DNA of 64,000 nucleotides from Sipunculus nudus (taxonomy: Eukaryota; Annelida; Sipuncula; Golfingiida; Sipunculidae), in assembly GCA_026874595.1 (NCBI GenBank), contig CM049310.1, forward strand, positions 33,729,558-33,793,557, written 5' to 3'. A model generated the notes under the pieces. That model ran no database searches and was not told the DNA's origin. It saw only the letters and a list, made by a program, of their open reading frames with translations. Every line of letters starts with the position of its first letter. Within the stretch, counting starts at the first letter, position 1. The position numbers and the translations under genes are program-made. This document shows, in pieces, positions 11,488-25,178 of this stretch.

Positions 11488-11506
11488 TGTGTTATTTATG
11501 ACATAT

Positions 11507-11735
11507 CTTGTCACTCTGTGAACCCTGACATATCCTGTCTCCCTGTGAACCCTGACATATCCCGTCTCCCTGTGAACCCTGTCTTATCCTGTCTCTGTGA
11601 ATCATGACATAGCTTGTGTCTCTGTGAAACAGACATATCCTGTCTCCCTGTGAAACTGACATATCCTGTCTCCATATGAACCCTGACATATCCTGTCTCC
11701 CCGTGAGCCCTGACATTTCCTGTCTCCCTGTGAAC
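11507..11735 (-). repeat. Inverted outlier of the 27-bp minisatellite
   Basis: About eight degenerate copies of the same 27-bp unit as the 5.8-9.2 kb array, in reverse orientation (GACATATCCTGTCTCCCTGT). It lies 2.3 kb from the main array and exactly fills the gap between two direct repeats. Confidence 0.9.
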
Positions 11736-11937
11736 CCGAGAAACGCAAGATCTGGCTGATAAGAATTTTATATTCCTCGCCAAGATTATATAAATTTATC
11801 CTTTGAAGTCGTCACTGCAAAATTGATTCCTTCTTTCGTGATTTTCACACTGCAGATCAGTAGATTAAACAAACAATCTTCCACAATAAGTATGTTATTT
11901 ATGAACCTCTGGACGCCATGCGTTTTTGTTTTGCACG
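11733..11937 (+). repeat. Direct repeat, right copy, flanking inverted minisatellite
   Basis: Second copy of the 11294-11487 segment. It continues past the repeat boundary into unique sequence (CGTATTACTCTGTTTAG), whereas the left copy continues into minisatellite. Confidence 0.85.
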
Positions 11938-13536
11938 TATTACTCTGTTTAGTCTTCAGTAGTTCTAAACTGACAGTTTTCACAGACTCATCACGAAATC
12001 GGTTCATATTTGTATGTTAATTTATTCATGAACTCCATTTGCTGTACTTTTTTATTAGGATTTTCTTTAAACACCAGTTTCTTTGAAAACTATTCCACCC
12101 ATAAAGCAAGAAGGCAAGTCTGGTGCCGATATATTCGACAGTTTCCGAGTCCTGTATAAAAAGTAACACAAAAATATCCCTCTGCTATCAGATGCCATGT
12201 CAATTATTTTATCAATCTGGCCTCTCTTACCAGTGACATTCAGGCAAATAACATTAATTTAAAGAGTGCTAGGTAGTTTTTTTGGTATTGTCACTACACA
12301 AACATATATACACATCTATTTTTTTGTTACATCAACATGTGGGAGAAACCGGATTTGACAGTTTTATATTGCTGTTTTAAGTGATGTGTAAGCCTCAAAA
12401 TTTACTTTTGTCAAATATCAATAAGATTTGGAAGGAAATGTATATGTGATAATCCAATACATATGATTAATGTGGTATGACAGTAGGAAATAGTAATTGT
12501 CCTGCTGGTCCAATTTAATGTTAGGCACGGCCAATAAATAAAGTCTGATGCCAACCGGTGTTTATAATCATGAACGATCGGCCTATTTAATACGGTAAGT
12601 GCATCTCCCTAAGTGAAGGACAATTGTAATTTAACGATATTAAATTCTTATATCCTTTTAAAATTGCTTTGCTTACTTAGCTTTTACCTCTTTATTATAT
12701 ACATGTACTATTCTGACATTGTTGAAAAAAGAGTATGGTCATTAAACATATTGCTTTAGTAAGTTCGTTTATATAGTGTAAATAGATATTTTTCATAGTT
12801 TTCAGTTTGATTCACACAGCGCCTGTCCTATATCAGTGCAGCACTACCGACATAGCAGGCGTTTCCCAAAGACATGCATTCGTTAGGACACATTGATTAA
12901 AAAGACACAAATGACGCAGGAAGAATGGTGATACGCTTTACAATTTAATTAATATATGTCTCTGAAGTGTTGCTTTAATATACAATATCACCTCTGATGA
13001 AAATATGTTTAGATAATCTTGTGGTGAAAAAATATTTTTGTGTTATCACCCATGCAAGTAAACAATTTATTTTCAGTAAATTAGTCGTTAATAAACCTAA
13101 CATCAAAACACTTATTTCAGACATTCTTTTTAGTGTTTTTTGTTACCTAAGAGACTGACATCAAGGAAGCTTTGGTCTGGACTTGCCATTTAGGATCGAA
13201 GAGGATTTAATCTTTCCCTCGATATATCGCCTCTTTACAGTTCACACACATGTTGTTCGTTCGATACATGTAAATATATATGAAAAAAACATGATGTTAC
13301 CTTTTTTATGACGGAAGGTTGAAATTTAAACAGTAACAATTAATTTTTGGATGAAAATGAGATTAACTAGCATAAATATACCAGCATGTTTAATTGACAG
13401 GCCATGGGACATGCAAAATACAGCTGCCCGACACACACACACAAACACACACACACACCAATGGAGACATTACATAACGCAAATCCTTATTGAACTTCAT
13501 TGGCTACCCGTGGAGTATAGATTGTAATATAAGTAT
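11938..13536. other. Non-coding DNA with a (CA)n tract
   Basis: AT-rich with no supported gene. A CA microsatellite lies at 13431-13458. Nothing else was recognised. Confidence 0.5.
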
Positions 13537-14395
13537 TGTTACGGAATCTAATATTAACAGATCACGTAGTCGTGACGAGCATAAATTTTGTAATGGAGAT
13601 AAAAAAATCAGATTCTGTAACACTAGGCAGCGTGAAATGTCTAGGGGAATGAATAAAGAAGTCAGTGTTTTTTTTGTTAACAAATAATTATAATTTTATG
13701 CTTAAAACAATCCTAACATTACAATACACTAAATCAATACAATTTAACAGTATAACAACAGTACAGCAGCAAATCAATACAAGTATATAAATAAAGTGTA
13801 AAAGCGATAACAAGTCCTTTATAATGCACAACTCAGATGAACAGTTCACATAAATCTTCTCAGATCATAACAGTCCAGTTTATCCACAAAATCAATCCGT
13901 TGTAATCCCAAAGTGAAGTTCTTGTTACAGTCCAGAAAGCAAACTGATGACTATATAAGATCCGTAACAAATTTAGAAGAAAATCTATAATTGCCGCACT
14001 TATCGAAAAAGGTCCACAACTGACTTACACGCTTCTGTGTCCGCTGGAATATTTCTGTCCTCTCTCTTTGGCTCTAAAATACAGCCCCCTATTTATAACT
14101 TCTCAACTCAAGCCGAGAACTTTCCATTTCTCGAACAATCCAAAGAACCAAATAGTACACACGTTACAGGAAACATCTAGAAAAACATCGCTGTGTTTCT
14201 ACATATCAGGGTTCACACGTGGGTCGGCCCTGCTTGGCCAAGCGAGAAAGCCCCAGACTAGCACGACCCTGTGTTTACACGCGGGCCGCATCCGACCAGC
14301 TAGAACAAGGAACGCCGTAGCATAGCTACGCCAGGGTTTGCGCCAAACACGAATCAGAATGTCAACAGCGCACAATAAAAGAGACATATGTAACA
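13537..14395 (+). mobile_element. Solo-LTR-like element (TGTTAC...GTAACA), 859 bp
   Basis: The element begins TGTTACGG and ends ATGTAACA, the inverted TG...CA form typical of LTRs. Within it, CCCCCTATTTATAAC near 14086 is a TATA-like motif, and ACAATAAAAGAGACA near 14372 carries a poly(A) signal about 20 bases before the end, in the order expected of U3-R-U5. The three copies at 39402, 45122 and 51044 share ACAGATCACGTA, GACGAGCATAAATTTTGT and the downstream body. No gag-pol or primer binding site follows, so it is a solo LTR or an isolated fragment. No clean 5-bp target duplication is visible, so a TIR DNA element with similar ends cannot be excluded. Confidence 0.55.
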
Positions 14396-17319
14396 AATCA
14401 CCACCTGGTCTTGTTACAATATATATAAATAGTAAGCTCTTTGATCGTTACCAGCCTCTCGCGAGTCTCTTGCATGCAGTTAAAAGTGTCAGAGTATATT
14501 ACATTATGAAAAATAGCCACTAGGCTTCAATTGTTTTAATGAAGTCCCTAAAGTCGAGATGAACTCTCTTTTCTGGCTTTAAATAAACTTTAAAATACTT
14601 AACTTTTTAATCAGGCACATTTAAACTAATTGTTTATCCTTTCGTCCAAAATAGAAATGGTAAGTGTCAATCCATCCGTCTTGCCGTCCTTCTGTCAGTC
14701 CGTAATATGGTATTGATGCATTTTTCAAGGTCACAAAACTGATAATTCTCAAATGATGTTAGCCCAGTCACTTGAACATAATTATAGGTACAGTCACCAA
14801 ACTCCCATTATTGATGCATTTCATAAAGGCTGGGTCAAGTTGGAATATGGGTGAACTTACTACAGTTTTCAAGGTGATGTTTCACTTATTAGTCATTTTA
14901 TGATGTGTCTCTTGAGTTTACTAGCCTCGCGGTATTCAAACCCTTTTTTCTGCAGCTACTTCTATGAGAGAGAGAGAGGGAACAAACGAAATCTGATCCG
15001 CAGATCAACCGTTCTTGTTGTTGTATATTATGGTATATTATTTGCTACATGTATGTTATGAATTTTTATTTTCCTAATTTTGCTTTTCCAATAACTGGAC
15101 GAGTAAAGGTCCATGCGGACATGTTTTAATTGAATATGCATGAGCTACTGCTCATGTATGTTGGAATACTACTGTTTAGTTTAGGAAACTTTAAAGTTAA
15201 AATTAAATTAATAATTTAAATCAATCGTGACATATATAGATAATTTGTGCTCACTCCTTAGTTTTAGTAATATTTTTTTTAATAATAAAGACACGACGGA
15301 TCTATAGGATATAATATAGTTCACCTGCACACAATCATTAAATACCATAATATTCATATCATAAATTTTGATCTTAAAGTGTCATATACCTGCTGTGTGG
15401 TGTACTCGCCTGTTAGTGCAGCGGCAAAAGCTCAAAATGGGCCATATTTAAGAAGATAGGTATATTAAGCTGAATGTGGTATTATTTTAACCATTAGGAT
15501 GTAGAGTTTATGAAGATTGATGTTGTGGTTGCTTCAAATGAACACATTACATTGATTTAACCCCTATTTTGCCAACATTAATATTTTCTTTGTATTTGCT
15601 TATTTTATTAAATTATGTGGTTAAAGGTGGTCAATGATGGCTAAACAAACTCTGATCGATAGGCACACAGAATTATATTTCACAATAATTGATAATGGTT
15701 ATGGTATTACAGGTACAGAAATAGATAAATTTTCATTATTTTTCAAATTATTGAATAAAATGAACATTATAGATAAGGCAAAGTGATGACACAGATACAG
15801 GTTATAGGGGTCTGGAAAATGTGTATAAAATTAAACTGAAACCATATGGCTTGTCTATGTTCCAGTGAGAACAGGAGCGTCTTTTCTGGGTTTGACCCTA
15901 TTGGTGCTGTGTTTACAAGCTTCATAAGCCCATGGGTTTTTGATTTATTTTCCCTCTATCTTTTTCATTCAGGGCTACATTTATGCACTGTGTACGATGA
16001 GAAATATGATTGGCTAACAGCTTTCTCTGACAATGCAAACAAAAAATCCCAAGATTTTCAGTTTATCCTTTACATGAAATATCCTCAGTATGTCATGCCA
16101 AATTTTAGTCCCTTAACTGAAGCAGCAGGTATTCTGGATCACAGACAGAAACAGTACAGTATATTTTTCCAAATATTTTAATTTATCGATAATGGACAAA
16201 GGCATAAACTGTACCTTAATGTCTTGCTCATCGCTGAAATTACATTTTGAATATATAATGTACCCGATTATTTTCATCATCCTATTACGGTGGCACTATG
16301 TCTAACATCTATTTGTGGCAATTAAAAGTAAAAACGTTTATTTTATACATTTAGAAAAAAATCAATTAGGTGTCTATACCATACGATATCGTGTACTTTT
16401 TCTGGTTTGTGTCTCGAATTTTGGCAGTCTTACATAATGCATATATTATATAAAACCTAAGTCACTATCCTCGTTAAGACTATAGACCTAATTAAAATGG
16501 GCTCTGCCTGACCTCTGACCCACCCCTGATTACTTGAACATTTCGAATAAAGTTGTAGACATGAGACTAAAAGTCACCTTAGGTACACTGATCTGCTGTC
16601 TGTCATTTAGTAGGTGGTATTATGTTAATGCTTGAGCGACATTATCTGGAGTCGACATAATACAGACTAAACCACCCCTGTACAATAAGGATTGAATTAC
16701 TCCCATAAAAATATACCAGAAGCCACCGTAAACGATATAAACATTAAGCCTATTTCATTAACCCATGCTTCGATAAAAGTCAGATTAGTGGAGAAAGACT
16801 CAAATATGCTACAGCTTTGTATAATGTAATGTGTTAACGGGTGTTCCAAATCATTAAGACATACTGTGGCTAAATTTCTTTGATGAAGGTACGAATACAA
16901 CAATCACTAGCAGAGAGTTTGCCGAATGAACAAGATTGTGGTTATATCTGAAATGTTTTCACTTATAATCTTTCTGGGCATTTTATACAAAGTATTAGAT
17001 ATCCAACTGATAATTATCCTGAGGTAAGATGTGCTCCTGTATCTTTTGACTGGTTTGGTTATGCCCTCTGTAGTTCTTACCTTATTTCATTTTCTGAACA
17101 GTTTACATCTCCAGAAAACAAGACAATAAGTGATAACTTGAAATTATTAGGGTGACATCTTTGACGTTTAGATGGCACATAAATAAGGGTCACAAGGAAG
17201 AGGCCAGATCAAGAACATGGTAATGATCGACCTTGAATTTGTGTTAGCGCATTCATGACTGATGTTATGGACTGTTATAAAATAATGATGATATCTCAGT
17301 TGGTTATGGACATTTTATT
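14396..17319. other. Non-coding DNA, no recognisable gene
   Basis: AT-rich with a short (GA)n at about 14967-14979. A 111-codon open frame at 15846-16181 on plus has no recognisable domain, no supported splice sites and base composition like its surroundings, so it is not called. Confidence 0.45.
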
Positions 17320-17900
17320 GTCCCCCGCTTCCTTAGAAGGAACGGGGGACATTGATTTCGGGTTGTTCGTCTGTTCCTCTCTCTGTCTGTCTGTCCGTCC
17401 GTCAGATTTTCGTTTCCGAGGGATGACTTTCCTAAATTTTATCAGAATTCATTCTTATTTGGGTCAGTGATTGCTATCATGCTTACCTTGGTTGGGACTG
17501 ATTTTGGAGAGTCTGTCTCACCAGATAATAATACAATTTGATATTTAATTTTTCATATAATTAATCAGCACATTAATTTCACTAATCACCAATAGGTGTC
17601 GCTAGTGATGGACATAAAATACTTGAATTTAATTTTGCAGTAACTGCCAGGTGCTGCCATATTTAAGCGGGGTTAAAACTGTTTTTACTTGGTCAACAAA
17701 AAATTTCAAATCATCCATGACTTGAGGGCGGAAGCAAAGGACATAAAGTCCTTGAATTTGCTTATTTTGCTTTTTTCCGCAAGACAAGAGGTGCCAAGAA
17801 GGCAAAATGTAGAACGAATAACCTTCTAGCGCCTGATATTGTAGCTTGGGTTGTGTACTCTCAAGGGAGCCGAGAAAAACTACAAGAATGAACAGGGCCG
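17320..17900 (+). repeat. Hairpin-led dispersed repeat (GTCCCCCG... type)
   Basis: The stretch opens with a strong hairpin at 17320-17350: GTCCCCCG and TTCCTT pair with AAGGAA and CGGGGGAC, with one bulged base. A CTGTCTGTCCGTCCGTC tract at 17384-17402 follows. The same architecture, a long hairpin followed by a GTCCGTCT tract, starts the element at 54500. The right limit is not defined. The family is not named here. Confidence 0.45.
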
Positions 17901-18162
17901 AAAGACCAGGAAGGCATAGGTTAAAATTAAGTCGGATGAGACTGACATCGTCGGTGATACCAGACTATAAACACCCACCTTTTTTAACGTATATACTTTA
18001 TTTATATACAGTACTATTTTAAATTGTACCAAAGTATTCGAGTGGGATAGCTAGAATAATGATGAACTAATATTTTTCATCTTGTCTTAGATGCAGTTTC
18101 AAAATGAGTCGGGACCTTGCCTTTGCATATTGTGCATATTTTTTCATCTGTGCTTCGAACGT

Positions 18163-18425
18163 GTGTAAACAGAAGTGGAGCGCGCTACCTATACAGCACG
18201 CTCCAGCAAGGCTCGGCTGGCCTATGAATAGGATTTAGCCATGCGCGCAAGGGGGAATACAATCTAGACCGATTGCAGTATTTATCTGCGTGTAAACGCA
18301 ATGCATATTCTAGGCCGGGCTTAGTGCAATGCGGCCAAATTTGGCAGGGTAGAGCGCTCTACATGGTCACTTGTTCCGGCACGGTGTAAACGCAAGTTAA
18401 AAATGTAGCCTGCTCCACATTTTTC
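18163..18425. repeat. GC-elevated segment with imperfect inverted ends
   Basis: AAGTGGAGCGCGCTACCT at 18173-18190 is imperfectly mirrored by AAATGTAGCCTGCTCCACAT at 18401-18420. GTGTAAAC occurs near 18163, 18295 and 18384. The stretch is much richer in G+C and CpG than its flanks. It may be a MITE, but no target duplication was established. Confidence 0.3.
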
Positions 18426-19568
18426 TAGAGTGGTCTAGCGCGTCACATTTTTCTAGTGTCAATAGGGCTAATGTCACACATTTTATTTTTGTGTACGATA
18501 CCCAATTTGACAAGAGGTTATTTCATTAAATAAAAAAGCTGAAAATCGGAGCTCTTTTTACCTTGCCGAGGAAAAGTGCCTGAAGAAGTATTAACAAACC
18601 TTGAAACCAGGAACCATGAAAACAACAACAATTAACAATTATTTACGAAAAGAATATATTATCATGTAACAGTTTTGGGTTACTTGTGGTCTTTCAATCC
18701 CATTACCTAGTTAGAGAAACATTCCTTTTTAATCATATAAAGATTACATATTTATAATCGATTATTTGCTGACCGTGAACCTACATCTAAGTATGAATTA
18801 CCAACAGAGTTGACATTCCTAGCTTAATGGCATTGAAAGATATATGAAAACAAGATTGTTGAGTACTAACTTCAAGTGATTTTAGAGAGCACGCTATAGC
18901 CTCGTTACTACGTTCAATTGAATTTTATAACACAGAGACGGAACTTCTGTATCACTATATAATGTTCATTTTGTTCGATAAATAAAAAAAATGATAAAAT
19001 TCTATTTATTTTGCAAAAGAAAAATACAAAAATTGGCAAATTTAGGGCTTATTCTTGATCTTTAAAATCATAACCACCATACATATTTATGAAATATATT
19101 TTCTTGTGCCTTTTCTAGCAAATAGGAGTAATAAAACCATCATTAATAACGTTTAATCAGATATTCATGTAAAATAACGAAAAACCAAGAAAATTTAAAA
19201 ACTTTTTCCAAGTTTTGTCAGGAAGAGGGTTAAGTCGGTGCATTGTGCACACTTGCGGCAACCACATCATCGAATTTTATTGATACAACAATTGTTTTTC
19301 ATACATCTTTCTACATAATAATATGGCGCACACCATATAAGCCACATGTTCTCCCTGCTGCATGCAAAGTCGCTGTGCCGACACATGTGGTGGGTAGAAC
19401 TCAGACTTCACTACCATGACGTCAATTCACTGTTTCCTATAACATGTGCAGATACAAAGGGGTGTTGGGGATCTTTCGATGCTAAGTGGTAAATCGGAAG
19501 ATCATGTGTTCGAAACAACTTTTGTGTGTATTCTAGTTCCATCCCAAAAAATGAACCAGCAAAAAGGA

Positions 19569-19577
19569 CTCTCTCTC

Positions 19578-19630
<53 letters not shown>
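19569..19630. repeat. (CT)n(TA)n microsatellite
   Basis: A CT tract with one CG interruption is followed by TA repeats. It is the same compound type as at 3449-3503. Confidence 0.9.
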
Positions 19631-19631
<1 letters not shown>

Positions 19632-22600
19632 AATGGACTAAATTTGGCCGGTCTCTAGCTTCGGACTATGTGTGTTTATATGCTTTATATACCCGAATGA
19701 GGTTGTCACTGCCACGATGAGCTAATATTGTTTATATTGTTTAGTGTTTTAGTACGTATAGTTCCGTACACAATTTTAAAAGATAGCTATTTAATATACA
19801 ACAGCTCCCGGGTACCGGGATAAGCCAGTTCTTTCACCAATTAGCAATAAAGAGTCGCACATTGGTCTCTTAAATTGAAGGTCAGCCGGTTACTGTAGTG
19901 CTACAGGAGTTCTACTGCAGTGTTTTCTTCTAAAACAATGCTCCTCCAAATGATAAGACTGTTTGGAGTTTACAAGGTAACTGTGTACTACTAGTATAGC
20001 GTATCCCATTGAAATTTAGCTGCTTAATGCGCCTTGGCTGATACCTGAAAACATAATTTCAATTTAACACAACTCATCCACGGAGCAGTATATAAAGAAG
20101 GAACTAATTATGTTTGAAGAAAAACAAAAAGATTATGGCAACATATACATATAAAACCTAAAATACCATTTTTCTGTTATTTATGTTCAGTTTGGAATTT
20201 CTTTCAAACGTTTTCGAAGCTGCACAGCCATACCAATATTGAATTCTGATATATAAGCCTCCTCAAATATTAGTTTCGCTGGCCGTTTTTAAGTTAATCA
20301 GTATGTTTTAAACGTTGGCGTCTGTGCTATGTTTAATTCAGCTGTCGAAGCTACAGAAAAGAAAAGTAAATTACGTCCGGATGTCTTATAATATTCAATT
20401 TTCAGTATCGCTTTCCTTTTTCCATGTTTTAAATTATATCATATTTTAAACGGCGATGTCTAGGCTAAATTTAAATTTAATAATTGTGTACACATAAGTT
20501 GTAGGCTAAATTTGAAATTATAGTTGTGTACACAAAAGTTTTCTTTCAATGGCAACAAGTTGTATATGTGTGTGTGGATGTGTGTGGGGTGGGGGTTTGA
20601 ACGCTTCCAGTATTAAAGAAAAAAAAACCTAGCGTCTCTTTCGCATAACCACGAAAAATGGTCGCGTTACAGAGTTAACTCGTCAAGGGTAAGCATGGGC
20701 ATTTAAAGGGTCCGGGGGGGGGGGGCAAGAACCTTTAATTCTGCTAAATATTTATGGGAATAAAAGGTATAATATTTTTTCCACACTGGCGGTATGCTCT
20801 GTGTTAATTACCCCAGGAAATCGTCATAAATATCTGTCTACATAAAAGTATTTTGCTGAATATTTGTGTATATTTGTTTAAAAAAGCTGTGAAGTGTTGA
20901 AAGATAACAAATAATACCTTCGTATGTTTACCTCATAATAGCTGGCGTAAATAAAGAAAATTATAATGTTTGTGGGGGTGTTTTGTCCTCTTAATCATAC
21001 AAGGGAGGACTGATCTACTGGAGTGAACTAGCGGATAACCAGTGGGAAGGGGCATATCATGATGGGGGATGGACCTTGTTTTCCTACCCCTGTGGTGTAG
21101 TATCCCTCTAACATTTTCTCAGCGGCTCATGACGGTTAGTGTTAATTAAGACGACCAGTGCGCACATAATCCTGGGTTTTCCAAAAATGAAATTTAAAAA
21201 AAAATCATAAATGAACCTAGAAGCAATAATGATGGACATACACATTTTTACAAACTTCAAGACATCTTGGAGAAAATAGCACTGATTTCACTGCAAAAGT
21301 GGATGGCCGGACAGCTGTGTCATGGCGTTCAGACGAAAGTCTAGTTGTATATATATATTTATACATCAATTACATGATGGAGTGTTACCTCATTTGCAGA
21401 CTCGAGGAAACCATTGTTAAACCTCTTATCTCACACATGTTAACCCGATATTGTTCTTTACCCGGGTACACAGGTAAATTGATGACGCAAATAAATTAAA
21501 AACACAAAAAGCAGACCTTGGTTAGATGTTTTTGCTTTAACAGAATGTCAGCAAGTTCCTAAGCTTCATAGACTGGCCTTTCATTTTCGGTTCGTGGCTT
21601 TCTGATTCAAACCAAAGAGGACTAAGGAGAAAATCTAAATGGTCAGGAAAGGGGGAGGTGGGGTTTATCGTCGAAACATTGGTTTAAAACCTTAAAACAG
21701 TTGCGGAGGCTGAAAAAGGGGGTCTCGACCCCCTAGACCCCAATTTTTTTATTCCAATCTGTGAGGACAGGGCGCTTGGTAAAGTCACGCCGGAAATTAA
21801 TACATAAAGTTAAAGCACACGAAATTCCCAGAGAAAACGTTTAACCCATCGTACTCATATTCAGGTTTGAAGCATATCCCCATAAAGTATATCTGAATGA
21901 AAAAAGAAAACTGTTTTTGATTACGTCTTGTGGCCTTCCATTTTTTTTAAAAAAAAAGGATAATTTTACATTTGAGCCATGACCGATTGATAAGAGGACG
22001 AAATGGCCGTGCTCCTTGTATGTACAGTCCATCTGCCATTTTTAAAGTTATGGCAGAGAGTGAGAGTGATAGGAACGTAGCGATGACATCTGTCCATCTC
22101 TGATTTAAAAATATCCGGGCTGGGCCAGGGTGAAGATTAGCTGCAAGGTCGGTCATGAACAGGTACGATATACGAAGTTTCTATTTAAAAATGTACACAC
22201 ATGTTCAGCGAATCATAAAAAGAGAAGAAAAGATACGAGGAAATAATATTTTAAACGATTAGGCGAGCGGGAGGTCTCATATTGGTCCGTATAAATAAGA
22301 GCGTTATAAAATTTAACACATGCCGCAATTTGCTAAAGTGAGTGGCTAGGAATGAGTTTTTACAGTGTCCTGCTTTATCACTATGGCCGTTGAGTTTCCA
22401 GCCACGGTGACAGATCATGGTACATTAACACCTCGTACCCAATTAATCACACATAAGGGAACCAAGGGAAAACTTATAATCCTACTGCAGTCTGAGGATT
22501 AAAAAAAGTTATTCCGATTTAAACTTTGCTGATACACGTCGCCCTTGATAACAAACTCTCTACGAAGTGTATTCTCGCCTGAATGCTTTCCTCTTAGTCT

Positions 22601-22790
22601 TTTCGTGTTTCGGATTATCTTTCCCAGTTCTTTGAAATCTGCCAGGGGCTGCCATTTTGCGTACACACGAAAACACGGATGTTACAGGTCGCATGTCAAT
22701 ATTTTGCATATACCACTAATGATAATAATAATAATAATAATATTAATAGTAATAATAGTGTGTACATTATGTAGTGGGCATACACAGGTA

Positions 22791-22793
<3 letters not shown>
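19631..22793. other. Non-coding DNA, no recognisable gene
   Basis: No supported gene. Includes a G run at about 20717-20728 and an (AAT)n-like tract at about 22719-22755. A somewhat GC-elevated stretch at 21950-22156 has a 69-codon minus frame with no recognisable family and no splice support. Confidence 0.45.

Positions 22794-22834
<41 letters not shown>
22794..22834. repeat. (TA)n microsatellite
   Basis: A near-perfect TA tract of about 40 bp, followed by a looser TA/GT-rich stretch to about 22876. Confidence 0.95.
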
Positions 22835-22835
<1 letters not shown>

Positions 22836-22876
22836 CTCTATATTTATATACATAATATATGTGTGTGTATGTGTAT

Positions 22877-23750
22877 GATAAAAAGTAATTTCATCGCGAA
22901 AAACCTGATGCTATAAAGAACCAAACCCAGCCTGAATCCATAATCAATAGCAAGATAATTCAGAAGCAGAAGTAGAACTTCAAATGTCTTCAATATTTTT
23001 ATGGCCACCTTAGATTACCAGTGCCATCTGCAGTGAACCATAGAAGTCTGAGGGTACATATTCATATTTTACTGTTCGATATCTTATCACAAATAGGATC
23101 AGTTTGGTAAGCAGTAATATGTACACTGTAATGAACATATGCATGATTAAAACCACATTTTGATATCAACAACAACCAAAAAAAAACAAAACAAAAAACT
23201 GAATACAATAATAACATTTCATCAGCAGTAATATCGCAAAACAATTACTACTAGCTACTGCTACTTTCCAAAAGCTGTAGCAAGGAGGGGCGGTTTTACA
23301 TTCTTATTTTATTAAATGGCAAAACATAAATCTGAGTCAATCCCCATGCTCAACTGGTCCTTGCGGGTACTGGTTTATATGCGAACCGTTTTAATGCGAT
23401 TACATGATGAATAATTATTCACTGTTAATTACTTATAAATAAATGTAATGTAATTTTGCCTATAAAGTAAATGAAGTTTATAATTAAGCGGACCTAATCG
23501 CAAAACGATGTATCCTATTAAGAAAAATAATCTACTCTTTAAAAAGAGAATATAAAAACCCTTCAAACGAACTGTGAATGTTTAACAAACCTGACCCCTT
23601 CTAGGGGCACCTCTTGTGGACGGAAAAACTCTAATTTAAGGAGGAGCAATTGCCAAGCCTATCGCTTTGACGACAACTGGTGTATCCTGGTGTTTAAACA
23701 TAAAAAGTACAGAATTTGTCTGAATATCAAGTTATCAAACATTATTAACA
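22877..23750. other. Non-coding DNA, no recognisable gene
   Basis: AT-rich, with no frame or repeat that could be assigned. It ends at the left edge of the segmental duplication. Confidence 0.45.
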
Positions 23751-24203
23751 CATGTCATTCAGGATATTTTGCCATCATGAAGTACGGGTTACTGTCAATA
23801 CTTCTGCCAATGAAGTGATGGCTGAATGTGTTTTGATATTTTTTAAAGGTTTGGCTAGTGTAGATATGTTAGGTGCTGCTCGGGAATTTTCTGTGGACTG
23901 GGCTGTGTACTTTGATTTGCACTCAGTTGCTATACGTATAAACGTGAAAGGATCACAAAAACATATCTATGGTATGACCACGCCTTGTTTCCTCTGGTGC
24001 TACATATCTGCCCTTGTATTAACAGAAACATGGCGTCAAAGTTGTGGTATGAAGTTCCTGTGTCCGATTAATAAAGGTCGAGCAAGCACTGAGATTATGT
24101 CATTAGTTTGCAATCGGTTTTAATACCGCCCAGCTGATTTACCTTAAACCTACAGTCATATGCAGGGGCGTAGCCAGGATTGAGGGACGGTAGGGGCCAT
24201 CAT

Positions 24204-24293
24204 CAGTGGCGGATCAAGAAATTCGAAAACGGGGGGGGGGGGGGGGGGGGTGTAGGGGCGCTAATTTGGATGTATGGGCAATAGGAAAAACGG

Positions 24294-24342
<49 letters not shown>

Positions 24343-25119
24343 CATTATTATTATTATAATTTTTTACGATACTTTATATATTTTAGTGTATGAAAATAAA
24401 TAGTTTTTTATTTTCAATTATGAACTATGGTGTAATTAAGGTTAGTTACAGACACATAGGGAGGGTATGGAAGGGGGTTTTCCTATACAATTGAATATAC
24501 AGTGTAAAGAGGACATTTTGAGGCAATTTTCACAAAAAAATAAGGATTTCCTGTTCCTGAAAAAGTGTTCCCTTTTGTCATTGCGTTATGCAGTCAAACT
24601 GTTGAGAGGTTCAATATTTAATATTTATATTTCTTCAAAATTATGGTATAAAATTTATATCACTTTCAAACGAGTCGTTTGTAACTATCAAAATATTATC
24701 TTTTAAATGTAATTCTCGTGGAGTAAAATAACTGATAAACTGAATTATTATGTTAAACTTTGCATTTTTCCGGGTTGCGTGGTCTCGACAGCACACAGGA
24801 CTCCTAAGTGCTCAACACAGATCGCGAGTTTGAGTACCGGTATCACCAGAGGAGCCGTAAGATTGTTCACGGTCGACCCCAACCAGGGCCCGTGCTCGAT
24901 CGGTCTGCAGTTGTTCTAATAAATATGCTTATACTCAGTTTATAAATTTGAAAGTAATTGTAACTGCAGATAACTTAAATAAAGTCTAATTCCTTATTAA
25001 TCATAAGAAACATGAAAAACGAAAATTACTCCCTAAAATCGGAAATATGATAAAATGAGAGATTTTGCAGCTCAACGGGGGACCGCGCGCCGAAGGCGTC
25101 CCCTCTTGATCCGCCACTG
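24204..25119 (+). mobile_element. Inner TIR element (CAGTGGCGGATCAAGA), copy 2
   Basis: The terminal inverted repeats CAGTGGCGGATCAAGA and TCTTGATCCGCCACTG are perfect over 16 bp. The interior matches 1429-2164. Both copies have the same flanks (GGGGCCAT.AT on the left, ATTTAATGCAT on the right), so inner and outer elements were already combined when they spread. A G20 run follows the left end at 24231-24250. An internal stretch near 24770-24850 has a tRNA-like B-box look (GAGTTTGAGTACC), but this is weak. The 79-codon plus frame at 24467 is not a recognisable transposase. Confidence 0.65.
24304..24341. repeat. (TA)n microsatellite in TIR element
   Basis: A pure TA tract inside the inner TIR element. 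The matching place in copy 1 (about 1505-1520) also has a short TA tract. Confidence 0.9.
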
Positions 25120-25125
25120 ATTTAA

Positions 25126-25128
<3 letters not shown>

Positions 25129-25174
<46 letters not shown>
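25129..25174. repeat. (AT)n microsatellite
   Basis: A pure AT tract just outside the right end of the inner element and still inside the outer element. Confidence 0.95.

Positions 25175-25178
<4 letters not shown>

Noticed and set aside
15846-16181. 111-codon open frame as a gene
   Set aside because: No recognisable domain, no supported splice signals or promoter, and composition equal to the surrounding non-coding DNA.
18163-18425. CpG island promoter
   Set aside because: Locally GC-rich, but with imperfect inverted ends and no adjacent exon; a MITE is more likely.
21947-22156. 69-codon minus frame (MTDLAANLHPGP...)
   Set aside because: Slightly GC-elevated but overlaps open frames in another register and has no splice or family support.
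23752-24123. 123-codon open frame at the start of block A
   Set aside because: The paralogous sequence in block B (36937-37165 and its copies) is interrupted by stops and indels, and no family is recognised.
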